This document shows positions 37,617 to 47,063 of a stretch of 64,000 nt of DNA, in pieces. Below the pieces are notes generated by a model. That model did not search any database. It was not told where the DNA came from and was given only the letters and a program-made list of their open reading frames with translations. This stretch comes from Nitrospira defluvii (GTDB lineage Bacteria > Nitrospirota > Nitrospiria > Nitrospirales > Nitrospiraceae): contig FP929003.1 of NCBI GenBank assembly GCA_000196815.1, positions 1,178,001-1,242,000 of the forward strand. The letters run 5' to 3'. How positions within the stretch are numbered: position 1 is the first letter of the stretch; every line of letters begins with the position of its first letter. Made by a program: the position numbers and the translations under genes.

Positions 37617-38444
37617 ATGAGACACGGAGCCTGGTCCATGCTGGGGGCTGTGGGGGTATTGCTGCTGACGTCGGGTTGCGTAGCCATTGAGGCCGGCCAT
37701 GAGGGGGTGATGGTCGAACAACCGTTCTTCTTCGGCCACGGAGGCGTTGATCCGGCTCCCTCCAAGACGGGCCGGGTCTGGGTTGCGCCGACGACGAAGG
37801 TTATCGAAGTGGATGTCCGGCCATTACAGTATTCGGAACATTTCGACATTATTTCGGCTGAAAACGCTCCGGTCTCCTTCGATGCGTTTATGATCGCCAA
37901 TGTGGTCGAAGGGCGCTCGCCGGAGATCGTCGGTCGCTACGGCACCAACTGGTACCAAAACAACGTGAAGGAAGCCTTCCGCACGTTCGTTCGAGAAGAG
38001 GTGCAAAAGTACCCGCTGTTTCAATTGACGACCGATCCGACGACCAGGACGAAACTGCAGGACGCCATTGCGCGTGAAGTGCAGACCAAACTCATCGACA
38101 AGCAAAACCTGCCGATCCGGCTCAATCGAGTCGTTGTCGGTAGCATTCTGCCGCCGAAGGGCGTCGTCGAGCAGACGACTCAAACCATTGTTCAAGAGCA
38201 GCGCAAGATCACGATGGTCGAGTTCCAAAAGGCGGAAGAGGCGCGTGAAAAAGCCGAAAAGCAGCGCGGGATCGCCGATCGCGCCTATCGGGAATCGTTG
38301 GGACTGACGGCGCCGGAATTCGTCGATCTGCGCCGTATCGAAGTGCAGAAGGAAATCGTGCAGCACTCGCCGTCGGCCTTGACGGTGATCATGGGATTGG
38401 AACGCGTCGGCATTAACATGCCGCCCCTGGCGAGCGATCGGTAA
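37617..38444 (+). CDS. SPFH/band-7 (prohibitin-like) lipoprotein
   Basis: The start ATG 37617 has CAGGAGG at good distance. The 275-residue protein has a signal with lipobox TSGC at about 18-21, then an SPFH domain (about 30-200) with EVDVRPLQYSEHF and NVVEGRSPEIVGRYG, and a coiled, Glu/Lys-rich C-terminal region (QKAEEAREKAEKQRG). SPFH proteins form membrane microdomains that organise other proteins. The lipoprotein form is less common than the membrane-span form. Confidence 0.85.
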   Translation: MRHGAWSMLGAVGVLLLTSGCVAIEAGHEGVMVEQPFFFGHGGVDPAPSKTGRVWVAPTTKVIEVDVRPLQYSEHFDIISAENAPVSFDAFMIANVVEGRSPEIVGRYGTNWYQNNVKEAFRTFVREEVQKYPLFQLTTDPTTRTKLQDAIAREVQTKLIDKQNLPIRLNRVVVGSILPPKGVVEQTTQTIVQEQRKITMVEFQKAEEAREKAEKQRGIADRAYRESLGLTAPEFVDLRRIEVQKEIVQHSPSALTVIMGLERVGINMPPLASDR

Positions 38445-38479
38445 GACTCACGAATGCAAATGTGTTGGGCGTATCGGGA

Positions 38480-38516
38480 CGGGGACAGGAGCGGAAGACA
38501 TCCGGTCCTGTCCCCG
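38480..38516. terminator. Hairpin between convergent genes
   Basis: Bases 38480-38490 (CGGGGACAGGA) pair with 38506-38516, and an inner CGGA pairs with TCCG (38492-38495 with 38501-38504) around AGACA. The arms are perfect over 11 bases. It lies between the SPFH gene and the next minus-strand gene. There is no T-run in either direction, so it may work with a factor. Confidence 0.6.
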
Positions 38517-38529
38517 AAGCCTCGGTGGA

Positions 38530-39261
38530 CTACTTCACCACCCAGACACGGTAGGTTTTCGCATTGAGCGGTTTCGCGATTCGCAGAGTGCCCACCTCGC
38601 CTGGATTCATGACATCGTCACCGGTCGCGGTTTTCCTGGCCGGATGACGACTGCTCCGGACCAGGACGCCTTGATCGTCATAAAAGTCCACCATCACATC
38701 CGCTGATTCGCGCAAGCTGCCTTGGTAGGCGGTTCCCAGCCAATCGAGACGCTTGAGCGCCTGGTACACGATGACGAGTGTGCCATCAGCCTCTTCGCGC
38801 GCGCTGACGATCTTCAGCGCCCGATTCTGATCCAAGCCGGGTTCGGTTCCGCCCGTTGTCTGTGCGATCAGCACCCGTTCCACCTCATCTGCGTGGAAGA
38901 CGGCCTTCACCTTACAGTACACCGTGCGTCCCGTTTCGCTCTGCTGAACGATCTGTTGATCGGTCACATGCTTCGAGGCGAGGGTATGCACCAGAGTGCG
39001 GAATAGTTTCGAGTCGACAATCGAAGCGGTCTGTTCTCGCACCGCCGCTGAGGTGCTGATTGCCTGATAGAGCGCTTCGGTGCAGGCGTGGTGCCTGGCT
39101 TCTGATACGGTTTCCGGTTCGTGATAGGCGTACCGATAATCTCCGATGACATCGACCCGCGAGTGTTCTGGCAAGGCCTGGGCCGGTGCGGCAAACACGA
39201 GACATTGAGCGGCGATTGCGAGGAAGGCACCGCTTCCCGAAAGCGACAGCTGCGGGGTCAT
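38530..39261 (-). CDS. Exported unknown protein, 243 residues
   Basis: The start MTPQLSLSGSGAFLAIAAQ at ATG 39259-39261 has GGAGG upstream; the signal peptide ends near AQALPEH. The mature part (about 30-243) includes an LPP20/SLAP-like start (VSEARHHACTEALYQAI) and an Ig-like end (VMVDFYDDQGVLVRSSRHP). No family is certain. Confidence 0.65.
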   Translation of the reverse strand: MTPQLSLSGSGAFLAIAAQCLVFAAPAQALPEHSRVDVIGDYRYAYHEPETVSEARHHACTEALYQAISTSAAVREQTASIVDSKLFRTLVHTLASKHVTDQQIVQQSETGRTVYCKVKAVFHADEVERVLIAQTTGGTEPGLDQNRALKIVSAREEADGTLVIVYQALKRLDWLGTAYQGSLRESADVMVDFYDDQGVLVRSSRHPARKTATGDDVMNPGEVGTLRIAKPLNAKTYRVWVVK

Positions 39262-39547
39262 ACGAGCCACCTCCCTTTCCGTGCCCGGCTCCACCTGATG
39301 AGTAAAGACAGTCGTCGCCTCTCGACGCTAAGGTTATGCTACCACGCGTGAGGGGGCGCAGCAATGCAACGCCGCTCGGCACTCTTGCCCGGAACGGAGC
39401 CTCCCTTGATCGGTCATGAGCCTCGTCGTGTGGTGGGCCGTGCGTCGGTGAGACGGTCGCCCGCGTGCTCAAGCGGCGTGGGTCCTGTCGCAACTCTGCG
39501 AAAAAGCATAGGATACCTTGACTTGATGGAGGTCTTCACTCACACTC

Positions 39548-41821
39548 GTGCAGGACGCTATGTATGACGGCACCGAGCAAGACCTGCTTCGCCTCCTCGC
39601 CTCACGGGCCGGTATTTCACCCGACTATCACGACATCGCCGGTACTCTCCATGTGACCAGTGACGAGACGCGTCGAGCCATTCTGTCCGCCATGGGTTTT
39701 CAGGTCGGATCGGGTGTGGTACTGTCTCAGGAGCTGACCGCCTTGGACGAGGCGCCCTGGCAGCAACCCTGCGATCCCATTCTCATTCTCCAGCAAGGGT
39801 ATGGCGCCACGCAGTGGACGTTTCGGCCTGCGCTGGAGGAAGGGGAGGAGCAACAAGTCGCGGTAGCCTGGAGTCTCATGGATGAAAAAGGGACCATCGT
39901 TCATCGTGACGAAGCCGGCCCCGGCCTGAATCCATGCGAGGTCCGTTCGCTGGCCGGGCGGCGCATGGTGCGCGTTGAACTGCCGTTGGTTCAGAACCTG
40001 GAACTCGGCTATTACGACTTGTCGGTCGGCACCATGGGCAGCAAGGTGGTGACCAGGGGGACGCTCCGCGTGGTCGTGGCCCCGCCGCATTGTTTTGTGC
40101 CGGAGGAACTGGCTCGGGGTGAAAAAGTATGGGGCTTGGCGGTGCAGCTCTATTCGTTACGGTCGCAGACCAATTGGGGCGTGGGCGATTTTACGGATTT
40201 GTCCCGGTTGGTCGAATGGGCAGGCAAAGAGCTGGGAGCCGGCATCATCGGACTGAATCCATTGCATGCACTGAAAAATTCTCGCCCCCACCATCTCAGC
40301 CCCTATTCCCCGACCAGCCGGTTATTTTTGAACGAGCTCTATATCGACCTCGATCGGCTTCCGGAGTATCACGCGTCGCCGGATGCGCAACGGCTGCGGA
40401 ACAGTGCAGAGTTTCAAAAGGAACTGGAGCAGGCGCGCGCGGCCGACCTGGTGGATTCAGAATCCGTGATCAAGGCGAAGCGCACAATGCTGGACCTCGC
40501 CTACCGACAGTTTCTGAAGGAGAACTATACGGGAACCGAACCGTCGCTGGAGCCGACCACTGCGCGAGGGTGGCTGTTGCACCGGTTTATTCGGGACGAA
40601 GGAGAATCGCTGGAGCGATTTGCGGTATTCCAGGTGCTGGAAGAGGAACGACGCCTGATCGAACAGTCGCTCAGGCTGTGGCCTGAGTGGCCCGACCAGT
40701 ACCGGACTCCCGATTCACCGGCGTTACGTGAATTTTCCAAACGGCATCGCAAGCGAGTCCGGTTTTTCCAGTATATGCAGTGGGTGGCGGCGGATCAGTT
40801 GAGAGCGGCCAACACCCGGGCGACACAGGCGCACATGACGGTCGGCTTGTACCCTGATCTCGCACTGGGAAGCGACCGAAATGGTGCGGAGGCGTGGATG
40901 CTGCAGGACGTCCTCGCGCTCGGTGCGGACTGCGGCGCGCCCCCGGACGCGTTTGCGCCGCAAGGGCAGAATTGGGGGTTCGCTCCGTTTCATCCGTTGC
41001 GCCTCAAGTCCACGGGCTATCGCTCGTTCATCGAGTTGCTCAGGAAAACGCTCCGGCAGGGCGGGGCGATCCGCATCGACCATGTGATGACGCTGTTCCG
41101 GCTGTTCTGGGTGCCTCGCGGGATGAGTGCGGAGGCGGGAGCCTATGTGCAGTATCCGGCCGAGGATCTGCTGCGGATTCTCGCGCTGGAAAGCCTGCGC
41201 GCGCAGACTCTGGTGATCGGAGAAGATCTGGGGACGGTGCCGGACTATGTGCGGGAACAGCTGGCGCGGTATAAGATTCTCTCCTATCGAGTCTTTTATT
41301 TCGAACGGAACTGGGATGGGTCCTGCAAGCCTCCGTCGGCCTATCCTGAGCAGTCCCTCGCGGTCGTCACGACACACGACCTTCCGACGCTGACCGGCTA
41401 TTGGACAGGGGAAGATATCCGATTGCGGGCAAAGCTCGGCATGTATGCGAACGAACAGGCCGTGCAGCAAGCCTTCGAGGAGCGCACGCGTGACCGGGGG
41501 CATATCCTTCGGGCCTTGAACGGGGCGGGGTTGTTGCCCTCCGGGGTGAGCGATCGGCCTGATTCTGTTCCGGTGATGACGTCCGCTCTGTGCCGCGCGA
41601 TCCATGTCTACCTTGCGACGTCGCCGGCCTGGGTTGTCATGGCCAACCTTGACGATGTGATCGGTGAAGTGACACAAATGAATCTCCCTGGCACCGTGGA
41701 CGCTTATCCGAACTGGTCGCGTAAACTGTCGCTGTCTCTTGAGGAGCTCCAACGGGATGAACGCGTACAAGCACTCGCCGCAGCCGTGTGTACTCTCCGC
41801 CCTTCGGCTGCAACTGCCTAA
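39548..41821 (+). CDS. malQ: 4-alpha-glucanotransferase
   Basis: MalQ transfers alpha-1,4 glucan segments and works on maltodextrin or glycogen. The protein opens with the N-terminal domain typical of bacterial MalQ, then the GH77 core with VWGLAVQLYSLRSQTNWGVGDF, LNPLHAL, the catalytic Asp in AIRIDHVM, and GEDLGTVPDYV. Its 757 residues are near the upper end of the family. I start at GTG 39548, 15 bases after GGAGG; ATG 39560 is an alternative. Confidence 0.94.
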   Translation: MQDAMYDGTEQDLLRLLASRAGISPDYHDIAGTLHVTSDETRRAILSAMGFQVGSGVVLSQELTALDEAPWQQPCDPILILQQGYGATQWTFRPALEEGEEQQVAVAWSLMDEKGTIVHRDEAGPGLNPCEVRSLAGRRMVRVELPLVQNLELGYYDLSVGTMGSKVVTRGTLRVVVAPPHCFVPEELARGEKVWGLAVQLYSLRSQTNWGVGDFTDLSRLVEWAGKELGAGIIGLNPLHALKNSRPHHLSPYSPTSRLFLNELYIDLDRLPEYHASPDAQRLRNSAEFQKELEQARAADLVDSESVIKAKRTMLDLAYRQFLKENYTGTEPSLEPTTARGWLLHRFIRDEGESLERFAVFQVLEEERRLIEQSLRLWPEWPDQYRTPDSPALREFSKRHRKRVRFFQYMQWVAADQLRAANTRATQAHMTVGLYPDLALGSDRNGAEAWMLQDVLALGADCGAPPDAFAPQGQNWGFAPFHPLRLKSTGYRSFIELLRKTLRQGGAIRIDHVMTLFRLFWVPRGMSAEAGAYVQYPAEDLLRILALESLRAQTLVIGEDLGTVPDYVREQLARYKILSYRVFYFERNWDGSCKPPSAYPEQSLAVVTTHDLPTLTGYWTGEDIRLRAKLGMYANEQAVQQAFEERTRDRGHILRALNGAGLLPSGVSDRPDSVPVMTSALCRAIHVYLATSPAWVVMANLDDVIGEVTQMNLPGTVDAYPNWSRKLSLSLEELQRDERVQALAAAVCTLRPSAATA

Positions 41822-41851
41822 ACTGTCCTCGCTGCGCGGCACGACATCGTG

Positions 41852-43003
41852 ATGAAAAGCCGGAATCAGGTGGTGCTGGCTATCGCCGCGATCCTCTTCC
41901 TCATCGTGATGGTGATGGAATGGATGTTCCCGCTGAATGTCGTCGGCGCATTCGGTTTTGTGTTGCCGATTTTGCTGGTGGCCACAGTCCGAAGTCGGCG
42001 GCTCATGGTGGTGACGCTCGCACTGTGCATCCTGGTGACATTTGTCGGTCTCTTCCAGCCGGGCAAGAAGCGCGAACGGTTCACCGCCGTCGTGTTTAAT
42101 CGCATTATGGTGGCCTGTGTGTTGACCGGGGTGGCCTACATCGGTGTGACATGGGAGGAGCGGAAAGCCCGCGAAGAAGCCGCCAAGGCTGCCCTGGCGA
42201 CGCAAACCGAACACCTGTTGTTGGCGAATACGCAGCTGGTCGAGATTAAAGACAAGCTGGCGCGATCAGAACGGTTGGCGGCCGTGGGGCAATTGGTGGC
42301 GTCGGTGGCGCATGAGGTCGGGACGCCGTTACATTCGATTGCCTGGCATGTGGAGGCGCTCGCGGAAGAGCCTGGTGTCACTCCTGCGATGCAGAAGCGT
42401 ATCGGTATCATCGATGAACAGTTGAATCGCGTGGTGCGGATCATTCAAGATCTCTTATCGTCCACCCGACAACGCAAGCCTGAGCCGACATGGTATCCGG
42501 CGGAACGCCTGATCGAGCCGGTCGTAGCGCTGATGGAACCGGGATACCATGCCAAGGGTGTGACGCTTCACACCGCGGTGGCGTCGGCTCTGCTGGTGTG
42601 GGCCGATGCCGAAAAGATCCACCAAGTGTTGGTCAATCTCCTGAGCAATGCACTCGCGGCCACAGGGGCGGGGGGGCATGTCACGGTCGCCGTGACCATT
42701 CGTCAAGCTTCCTCGGAGGAGATGGAGGGCGCGTCCTGCACCGGCCGGCCAGATCTCAGTACGGTGGTCACGTTGGTGGTGAGTGATTCAGGCTGTGGGA
42801 TGCCTCGGGAGGATGTCGAGCGAGCCTTTCAACCGTTCTTCACCACAAAGGCCGTGGGAAAAGGCACCGGGTTGGGCTTATTTCTGAGTCGGGAGGCTGT
42901 GTCTGCTCATGGCGGCCGTTTGACACTGGAGAGTGAGATCGGCAAGGGCACGACGGTGACCGTGGTGCTGCCTGGGCTGCCGTCGGATTCGGCTGTCGCA
43001 TAG
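41852..43003 (+). CDS. Membrane sensor histidine kinase
   Basis: The start ATG 41852 gives 383 residues. About four membrane helices fill residues 7-100, then a coiled segment (about 105-150), a HisKA domain with the phospho-His in SVAHEVGTPLHSI and an ATPase domain (VNLLSNALAATG, then GKGTGLGLFLSREAV). The sensing part is the membrane domain. It is followed after 13 bases by a sigma-54 regulator, its likely partner. Confidence 0.92.
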   Translation: MKSRNQVVLAIAAILFLIVMVMEWMFPLNVVGAFGFVLPILLVATVRSRRLMVVTLALCILVTFVGLFQPGKKRERFTAVVFNRIMVACVLTGVAYIGVTWEERKAREEAAKAALATQTEHLLLANTQLVEIKDKLARSERLAAVGQLVASVAHEVGTPLHSIAWHVEALAEEPGVTPAMQKRIGIIDEQLNRVVRIIQDLLSSTRQRKPEPTWYPAERLIEPVVALMEPGYHAKGVTLHTAVASALLVWADAEKIHQVLVNLLSNALAATGAGGHVTVAVTIRQASSEEMEGASCTGRPDLSTVVTLVVSDSGCGMPREDVERAFQPFFTTKAVGKGTGLGLFLSREAVSAHGGRLTLESEIGKGTTVTVVLPGLPSDSAVA

Positions 43004-43016
43004 GAGAAGGAGACGC

Positions 43017-44411
43017 ATGAGTCAGGCGAAGTTATTCGTAGTGGATGACGACGAGGCCGCTCGAACCTTGCTGGCGGAAGCGCTGGCGAAGGAGGGGTAT
43101 GAGGTTGAGGCCTTTTCCAGCGGCCAGGCAGCGGTGGAACGCGGCAAACAATCGCGGGCCGATGTCGTCCTGACCGACATCCGGATGGAGCAAGGCGACG
43201 GATTTCTTGTGTTGAAGGAGTTCAAGAAGTTCAGTCCGGACACCTCGATCGTCTTGTTGACCGCGTTCGGATCTCTGGAGGGTGCGATCGAGGCGATCAA
43301 GCAAGGAGCCTACGACTACCTGGCCAAGCCGTTTAAGAGGGACGAGATCCGTCTCGTCGTCCAGCGCAGTCTGGAGCATTGTCGCCTGGTGCGGGAAAAC
43401 GCCCGCTTTCGCGAAGATGCGCGCGCACGCGAACCCTGGTCACAGTTGGTGGGCAGCAGCCCTGCGATGCTGGAGGTGTACAAGCTGGTGGCCCGTGTTT
43501 CCGAGGGGCGCAGCACGGTGCTCATCGAAGGAGAAAGTGGAACAGGGAAAGAACTGATTGCGCGAGCTGTCCATTTGAACAGTCTGCGTCGCGACAAACC
43601 GTTCATTCCAGTCAATTGCGGCGCCTTGCCCGATCATCTCCTGGAGTCGGAAATGTTCGGGTATGAGAAGGGCGCGTTTACGGGCGCCGTCGGAGCCAAA
43701 GCCGGGCTGTTCGAGGCCGCCGATGGCGGTACGCTGTTTCTCGATGAGATCGGCGATCTCGGCCAGGCGCTTCAGGTCAAGCTCCTGCGGGTGATGCAAG
43801 AGCACGAGGTGCGGCGTGTCGGCAGCACGGCATCGGTGAAAGTCGATGTGCGCATCATTGCCGCGACCAATCGGGATTTGGCCACGCTCGTGAAGGAAGG
43901 CAAGTTTCGCGACGACTTGTACTATCGTCTGAACGTGGTGCGGATTGTCCTGCCGTCTCTGGCTGAGCGGCGTGAGGACATTACGATGCTCGCGCATCAC
44001 TTTCTGCAAAAATACGCCAAGCAGTCGTTGCATGTGAGAGGGTTTTTACCGGAAACGATGGCGCTGTTGAAGCGCTATCATTGGCCGGGGAATGTGCGTG
44101 AACTGGAGAATGCGGTGGAACGGGCGGTCTCGCTCAGCCATGGCCCGCTGTTGCTTCCCGAAGATCTCCCCGAGTCGATCAGGGTTGAGCCGGATTCAGG
44201 TGAGCTGCTCAAGGGGCCACCCGCCGAGGGGGATCAAGACGCGCTGTTGACCTTAGACGAGGTCGAGAAACGGCATCTGGCTCGGGTGCTTAAGGAGACG
44301 CGAGGCAACAAGGTCAAGGCGGCGAAGATTCTGGGGATCGATCGGCGAACGTTATATCGAATGGCGGAGCGATTCGGATTGGATTTCGGCGATGAGGCCG
44401 AGGAGAAGTAA
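43017..44411 (+). CDS. Sigma-54 response regulator
   Basis: The 464-residue regulator has a receiver domain with Asp in [13 protein letters not shown] (about D53), an AAA+ domain with Walker A GESGTGKE, the canonical GAFTGA loop, a LFLDEIGDL Walker B, and a C-terminal Fis-type helix-turn-helix ([20 protein letters not shown]). It is a second sigma-54 system independent of the NtrX-like one at 14950. Its genes and stimulus are unknown. Confidence 0.94.
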   Translation: MSQAKLFVVDDDEAARTLLAEALAKEGYEVEAFSSGQAAVERGKQSRADVVLTDIRMEQGDGFLVLKEFKKFSPDTSIVLLTAFGSLEGAIEAIKQGAYDYLAKPFKRDEIRLVVQRSLEHCRLVRENARFREDARAREPWSQLVGSSPAMLEVYKLVARVSEGRSTVLIEGESGTGKELIARAVHLNSLRRDKPFIPVNCGALPDHLLESEMFGYEKGAFTGAVGAKAGLFEAADGGTLFLDEIGDLGQALQVKLLRVMQEHEVRRVGSTASVKVDVRIIAATNRDLATLVKEGKFRDDLYYRLNVVRIVLPSLAERREDITMLAHHFLQKYAKQSLHVRGFLPETMALLKRYHWPGNVRELENAVERAVSLSHGPLLLPEDLPESIRVEPDSGELLKGPPAEGDQDALLTLDEVEKRHLARVLKETRGNKVKAAKILGIDRRTLYRMAERFGLDFGDEAEEK

Positions 44412-44418
44412 GACAACC

Positions 44419-44865
44419 CTACAATAGTCGAAGCGCATTCTTGAGCAGGCGAATTTCGTTCGCGGCACTTTGCGGCAGCGGTGTTTCTGCATCCTCCCAC
44501 GAATCGAATATCCCGTCTTTTCCGCGATGGAACACTTGCAGTCGCAATCGTGTGGTGCTGTCGTCCTGCGGGACGACCCGCGCCTCGACCCGAGTCTTCC
44601 CTACGCCGAATCTCCAGCGCAATAATCCGTTCCAAGGGCTTCTGATCTCCTGCCGCATTCCGGTCGTGATGTTGCCGGTGTCATCCTGGTCGACCGTATA
44701 GCCGCCTTGGGTCAGGACGTCGGACAGTGCCGTTTTCACCTGTTCGGCAGGAACTGGAAGTGTCACTTCCATCACATCGGGCTCCGGGGCGGGTGGGCCC
44801 CCCGCACATCCGGCGAGCGCTGCGACGAGAACCAGCGCCATGATGGCAGGGACGCGAGCACTCAT
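44419..44865 (-). CDS. Lipoprotein of unknown function, 148 residues
   Basis: A signal sequence ends at lipobox LAGC (Cys at about 20). The mature region is beta-rich with alternating strands (VMEVTLPVPAEQVKTALSDVL, then TRVEARVVPQDDSTTRLRLQ) and recalls BamC/DUF3568-type envelope lipoproteins, without certainty. Its start overlaps the end of the small RAM-domain gene by four bases, so the two are co-translated. Confidence 0.7.
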   Translation of the reverse strand: MSARVPAIMALVLVAALAGCAGGPPAPEPDVMEVTLPVPAEQVKTALSDVLTQGGYTVDQDDTGNITTGMRQEIRSPWNGLLRWRFGVGKTRVEARVVPQDDSTTRLRLQVFHRGKDGIFDSWEDAETPLPQSAANEIRLLKNALRLL

Positions 44866-45116
44866 TTCGGCTTGCCCTCCTGAAGGCGATAGACCATATG
44901 CGTATCTGTCTGATCGACACCGGGGATGGCGTGAATTTTCGCGAGCACCAGTTGGGTCAGTGCGTCCTGGTGGGGAATTTCAACGATGGTGAAGATGTCG
45001 GGCTTTCCCCAACAGGGGTCGATTTGTTTGATTTCCTTTATATCCCCAAGGGCTTTGACGACATCAGCGGTTTGGCCGGGATGAACGTTGATCAATACGT
45101 AGGCTCGGTCCGGCAT
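44862..45116 (-). CDS. Stand-alone Lrp/AsnC-type ligand-binding (RAM) domain
   Basis: This 84-residue protein is the C-terminal RAM domain of Lrp/AsnC regulators without the DNA-binding part: MPDRAYVLINVHPGQTADVV is the family start and TDTHMVYRLQ the end. Such stand-alone RAM proteins are thought to bind small molecules or to form heteromers with complete regulators. The lipoprotein gene follows with overlap. Confidence 0.85.
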   Translation of the reverse strand: MPDRAYVLINVHPGQTADVVKALGDIKEIKQIDPCWGKPDIFTIVEIPHQDALTQLVLAKIHAIPGVDQTDTHMVYRLQEGKPK

Positions 45117-45208
45117 GGAGTAAATCTCCCGTGAGGTGGTGGGGCGTCAACGTCTGCCAACGAATCGAAACCTAGCGGATTGCTCCGGATGAAGTCAACC
45201 GAATGCCC

Positions 45209-45230
45209 CCGGCTCGGGCAGGAGAGCCGG
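45209..45230. terminator. Candidate hairpin after the proline-rich gene
   Basis: CCGGCTC at 45209-45215 pairs with GAGCCGG at 45224-45230 around an eight-base loop. It lies 13 bases beyond the end of the minus-strand gene. No T-run follows. Confidence 0.35.
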
Positions 45231-45242
45231 CGTCGCGCGGTG

Positions 45243-46955
45243 TTACTTGGGAGCCACGATGACTTCTACTCTGTAGGTGTCGCCGACTATCGAAAGATCT
45301 GCTTCCAACCCTCGGGGGTTGCCCACTCGCCCGTCAGGATCGTAGATGAAGCACACCAACGTGGCTCCGTTCGGACGCCCGGAGTAATGGGCTTTGTCGG
45401 TGGCGATCTGCTCGGCGATGTCTCTGCTCGTTAATCCTGACCGAGTCTGTTTGACCACCACCACCGTTTTTTCCCAGTCGAGGAGGTAGCTCGTCCGGCG
45501 AGCACCGTCGGCATAGGGCGGAGTCCATTCTTCCGTCCCCACCTCATCGAATTGTAACCGGAGAAGTGCGTAAAAGAGGTCCTGCAGATCGTACTCGTCC
45601 GTGATCTCCAGTGTAGGCCGGTATTCTTTTCGCAGCCGCAGTTGTCGAGCGACCAGGTGGAAGCGCGCGCACATTCGGCGGAGTGTGTCGAGCGTTGCGC
45701 TTTCCGATTGATGATGGTTCCTATTCGTATCCGGCGGCGTTGTGAGTACCGTTGGTGTCTCTGGCGGTTTGACGGGAGATATGAACGGCAGTTCCGGTTT
45801 GGACTCAGGGACTGATGCGAGCGCGGGCATGGCTGGTGGGAGCGAAACCTCGGTTTGAACTTGGGGAACGGGCGGTCCGGGGTCGCGCGCTTGTTTTTCT
45901 GCTGCTATCTCGGGTGTGGCTTGGCTTGCCGGAATCACCGCAACGGGGGCTGGAGCTGGTTTTTGTTCCGGGATGTCTGTGGGCTTGGAGGCCTGTTGCG
46001 GCGTCGGAGGGGGCTCGATAGGAGCAGTCGGCACAGGTGCCGGGACGGGACTCATTCGTGGAATGGGGGGAATGGTTCTCGATGGAATCGTGGACCGCGC
46101 CGGCGCCATTGTCGGTAGTGGAGTCGGGGCGGTTTCGCCGCGCACTGTCTGCTCCGAGGGCGTTGTGCTATTCGTTGATGGCGCAACGACAACAGGTTCT
46201 GCGGGCAGTGATGGTGAAGCGGGCTGGGATGCCGGCGCAGTTTTCTCAGCCGGGAGCCCGAGGGATTCAGATGTTGCAGAGTGCAGTGGGGGTGATGGTG
46301 GTTGCGGGGGCAGGCGTTGTATCGATGTGTCGCGAATCGGATGTGAGGCGGTCCCAGGGATGACCGGTGGGGGGGCGGAAGTGCACGTGACGGGTGTTGT
46401 CATAACGATTGGAGCGATGGGCTGAGCAGGTTGGCTGACATTCGTCGTCGCTACTGCGGCGGTTGCCGGAGCGGTGGTCATACTGACGGTCGCGGGGGAG
46501 ACGGCGTTCGCCGCCTGGGATGGCGCGACTGGAACTTCGGGTTGACTTGGAGGAATTGCCGTCAGCGTGGGGCGTTCTCGGGCTGCCGGCGGAGGTGGCG
46601 CAGTTTCGGCCGGTGTGAGGCCCAAAAGCTCTGCTTTCTGATTCTCCAGCTGGACAATCAGTTCTTTGAGCAGAGTAGTGCTCTGTGCGGACTCCGTGCG
46701 ATTGCCGATTCGGAGCTTGTGATTCTTGTGGGCCTGGTATTCCGGCGACTTTTCACCGAACAGTCGCCGGATCGATTCCCGGAAGGAAAGTTCGGTTCTG
46801 GCGCGGACTGCGTCACGATACGGGAATCCATCTCTGCTCAGATCATCGATCTGTGAGCTCAGTTCACGCAACGTGGTGATGCCGCGGTTGAGTTCTTCGA
46901 TGGCGTTCTGTTTCGATCGGGCGCGTTGCGGTTCGCTTGCTTTCGCTCGTGCCAT
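45243..46955 (-). CDS. Proline-rich protein with C-terminal DpnII/MboI-type nuclease-like domain
   Basis: The 570-residue protein has three parts. Residues 1-113 are helical and resemble the N-terminal domain often joined to the nuclease-like module (TELSFRESIRRLFGEKSPEY). Residues 114-410 are a long Pro/Ala/Thr/Ser-rich linker with no fold. Residues about 425-570 match the REase-like DpnII/MboI family (LEITDEYDLQDLFYALLRLQ; CFIYDPDGRVGNPRG). However the usual acidic residues seem replaced: the typical MDFLL position reads TSYLL and VIEVK reads VVVVK. It is probably a catalytically inactive binding version. The next upstream gene is a single receiver protein. Confidence 0.75.
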   Translation of the reverse strand: MARAKASEPQRARSKQNAIEELNRGITTLRELSSQIDDLSRDGFPYRDAVRARTELSFRESIRRLFGEKSPEYQAHKNHKLRIGNRTESAQSTTLLKELIVQLENQKAELLGLTPAETAPPPPAARERPTLTAIPPSQPEVPVAPSQAANAVSPATVSMTTAPATAAVATTNVSQPAQPIAPIVMTTPVTCTSAPPPVIPGTASHPIRDTSIQRLPPQPPSPPLHSATSESLGLPAEKTAPASQPASPSLPAEPVVVAPSTNSTTPSEQTVRGETAPTPLPTMAPARSTIPSRTIPPIPRMSPVPAPVPTAPIEPPPTPQQASKPTDIPEQKPAPAPVAVIPASQATPEIAAEKQARDPGPPVPQVQTEVSLPPAMPALASVPESKPELPFISPVKPPETPTVLTTPPDTNRNHHQSESATLDTLRRMCARFHLVARQLRLRKEYRPTLEITDEYDLQDLFYALLRLQFDEVGTEEWTPPYADGARRTSYLLDWEKTVVVVKQTRSGLTSRDIAEQIATDKAHYSGRPNGATLVCFIYDPDGRVGNPRGLEADLSIVGDTYRVEVIVAPK

Positions 46956-47063
46956 GTGTCCTGTCCCTCTGTTGAGAAAAGTCTATCCAAGCGGGTGATA
47001 TCTGGCAAGAAATCCCTGCTTCTATCCGTGAGCCGGGAGGCAGGGACGGGCGGCGCGGGCGGG

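Noticed and set aside
45815-46856. Plus-strand frames rich in Gly, Ala and Arg opposite the proline-rich gene
   Set aside because: They mirror the Pro-rich linker of the minus-strand gene and have no domain.
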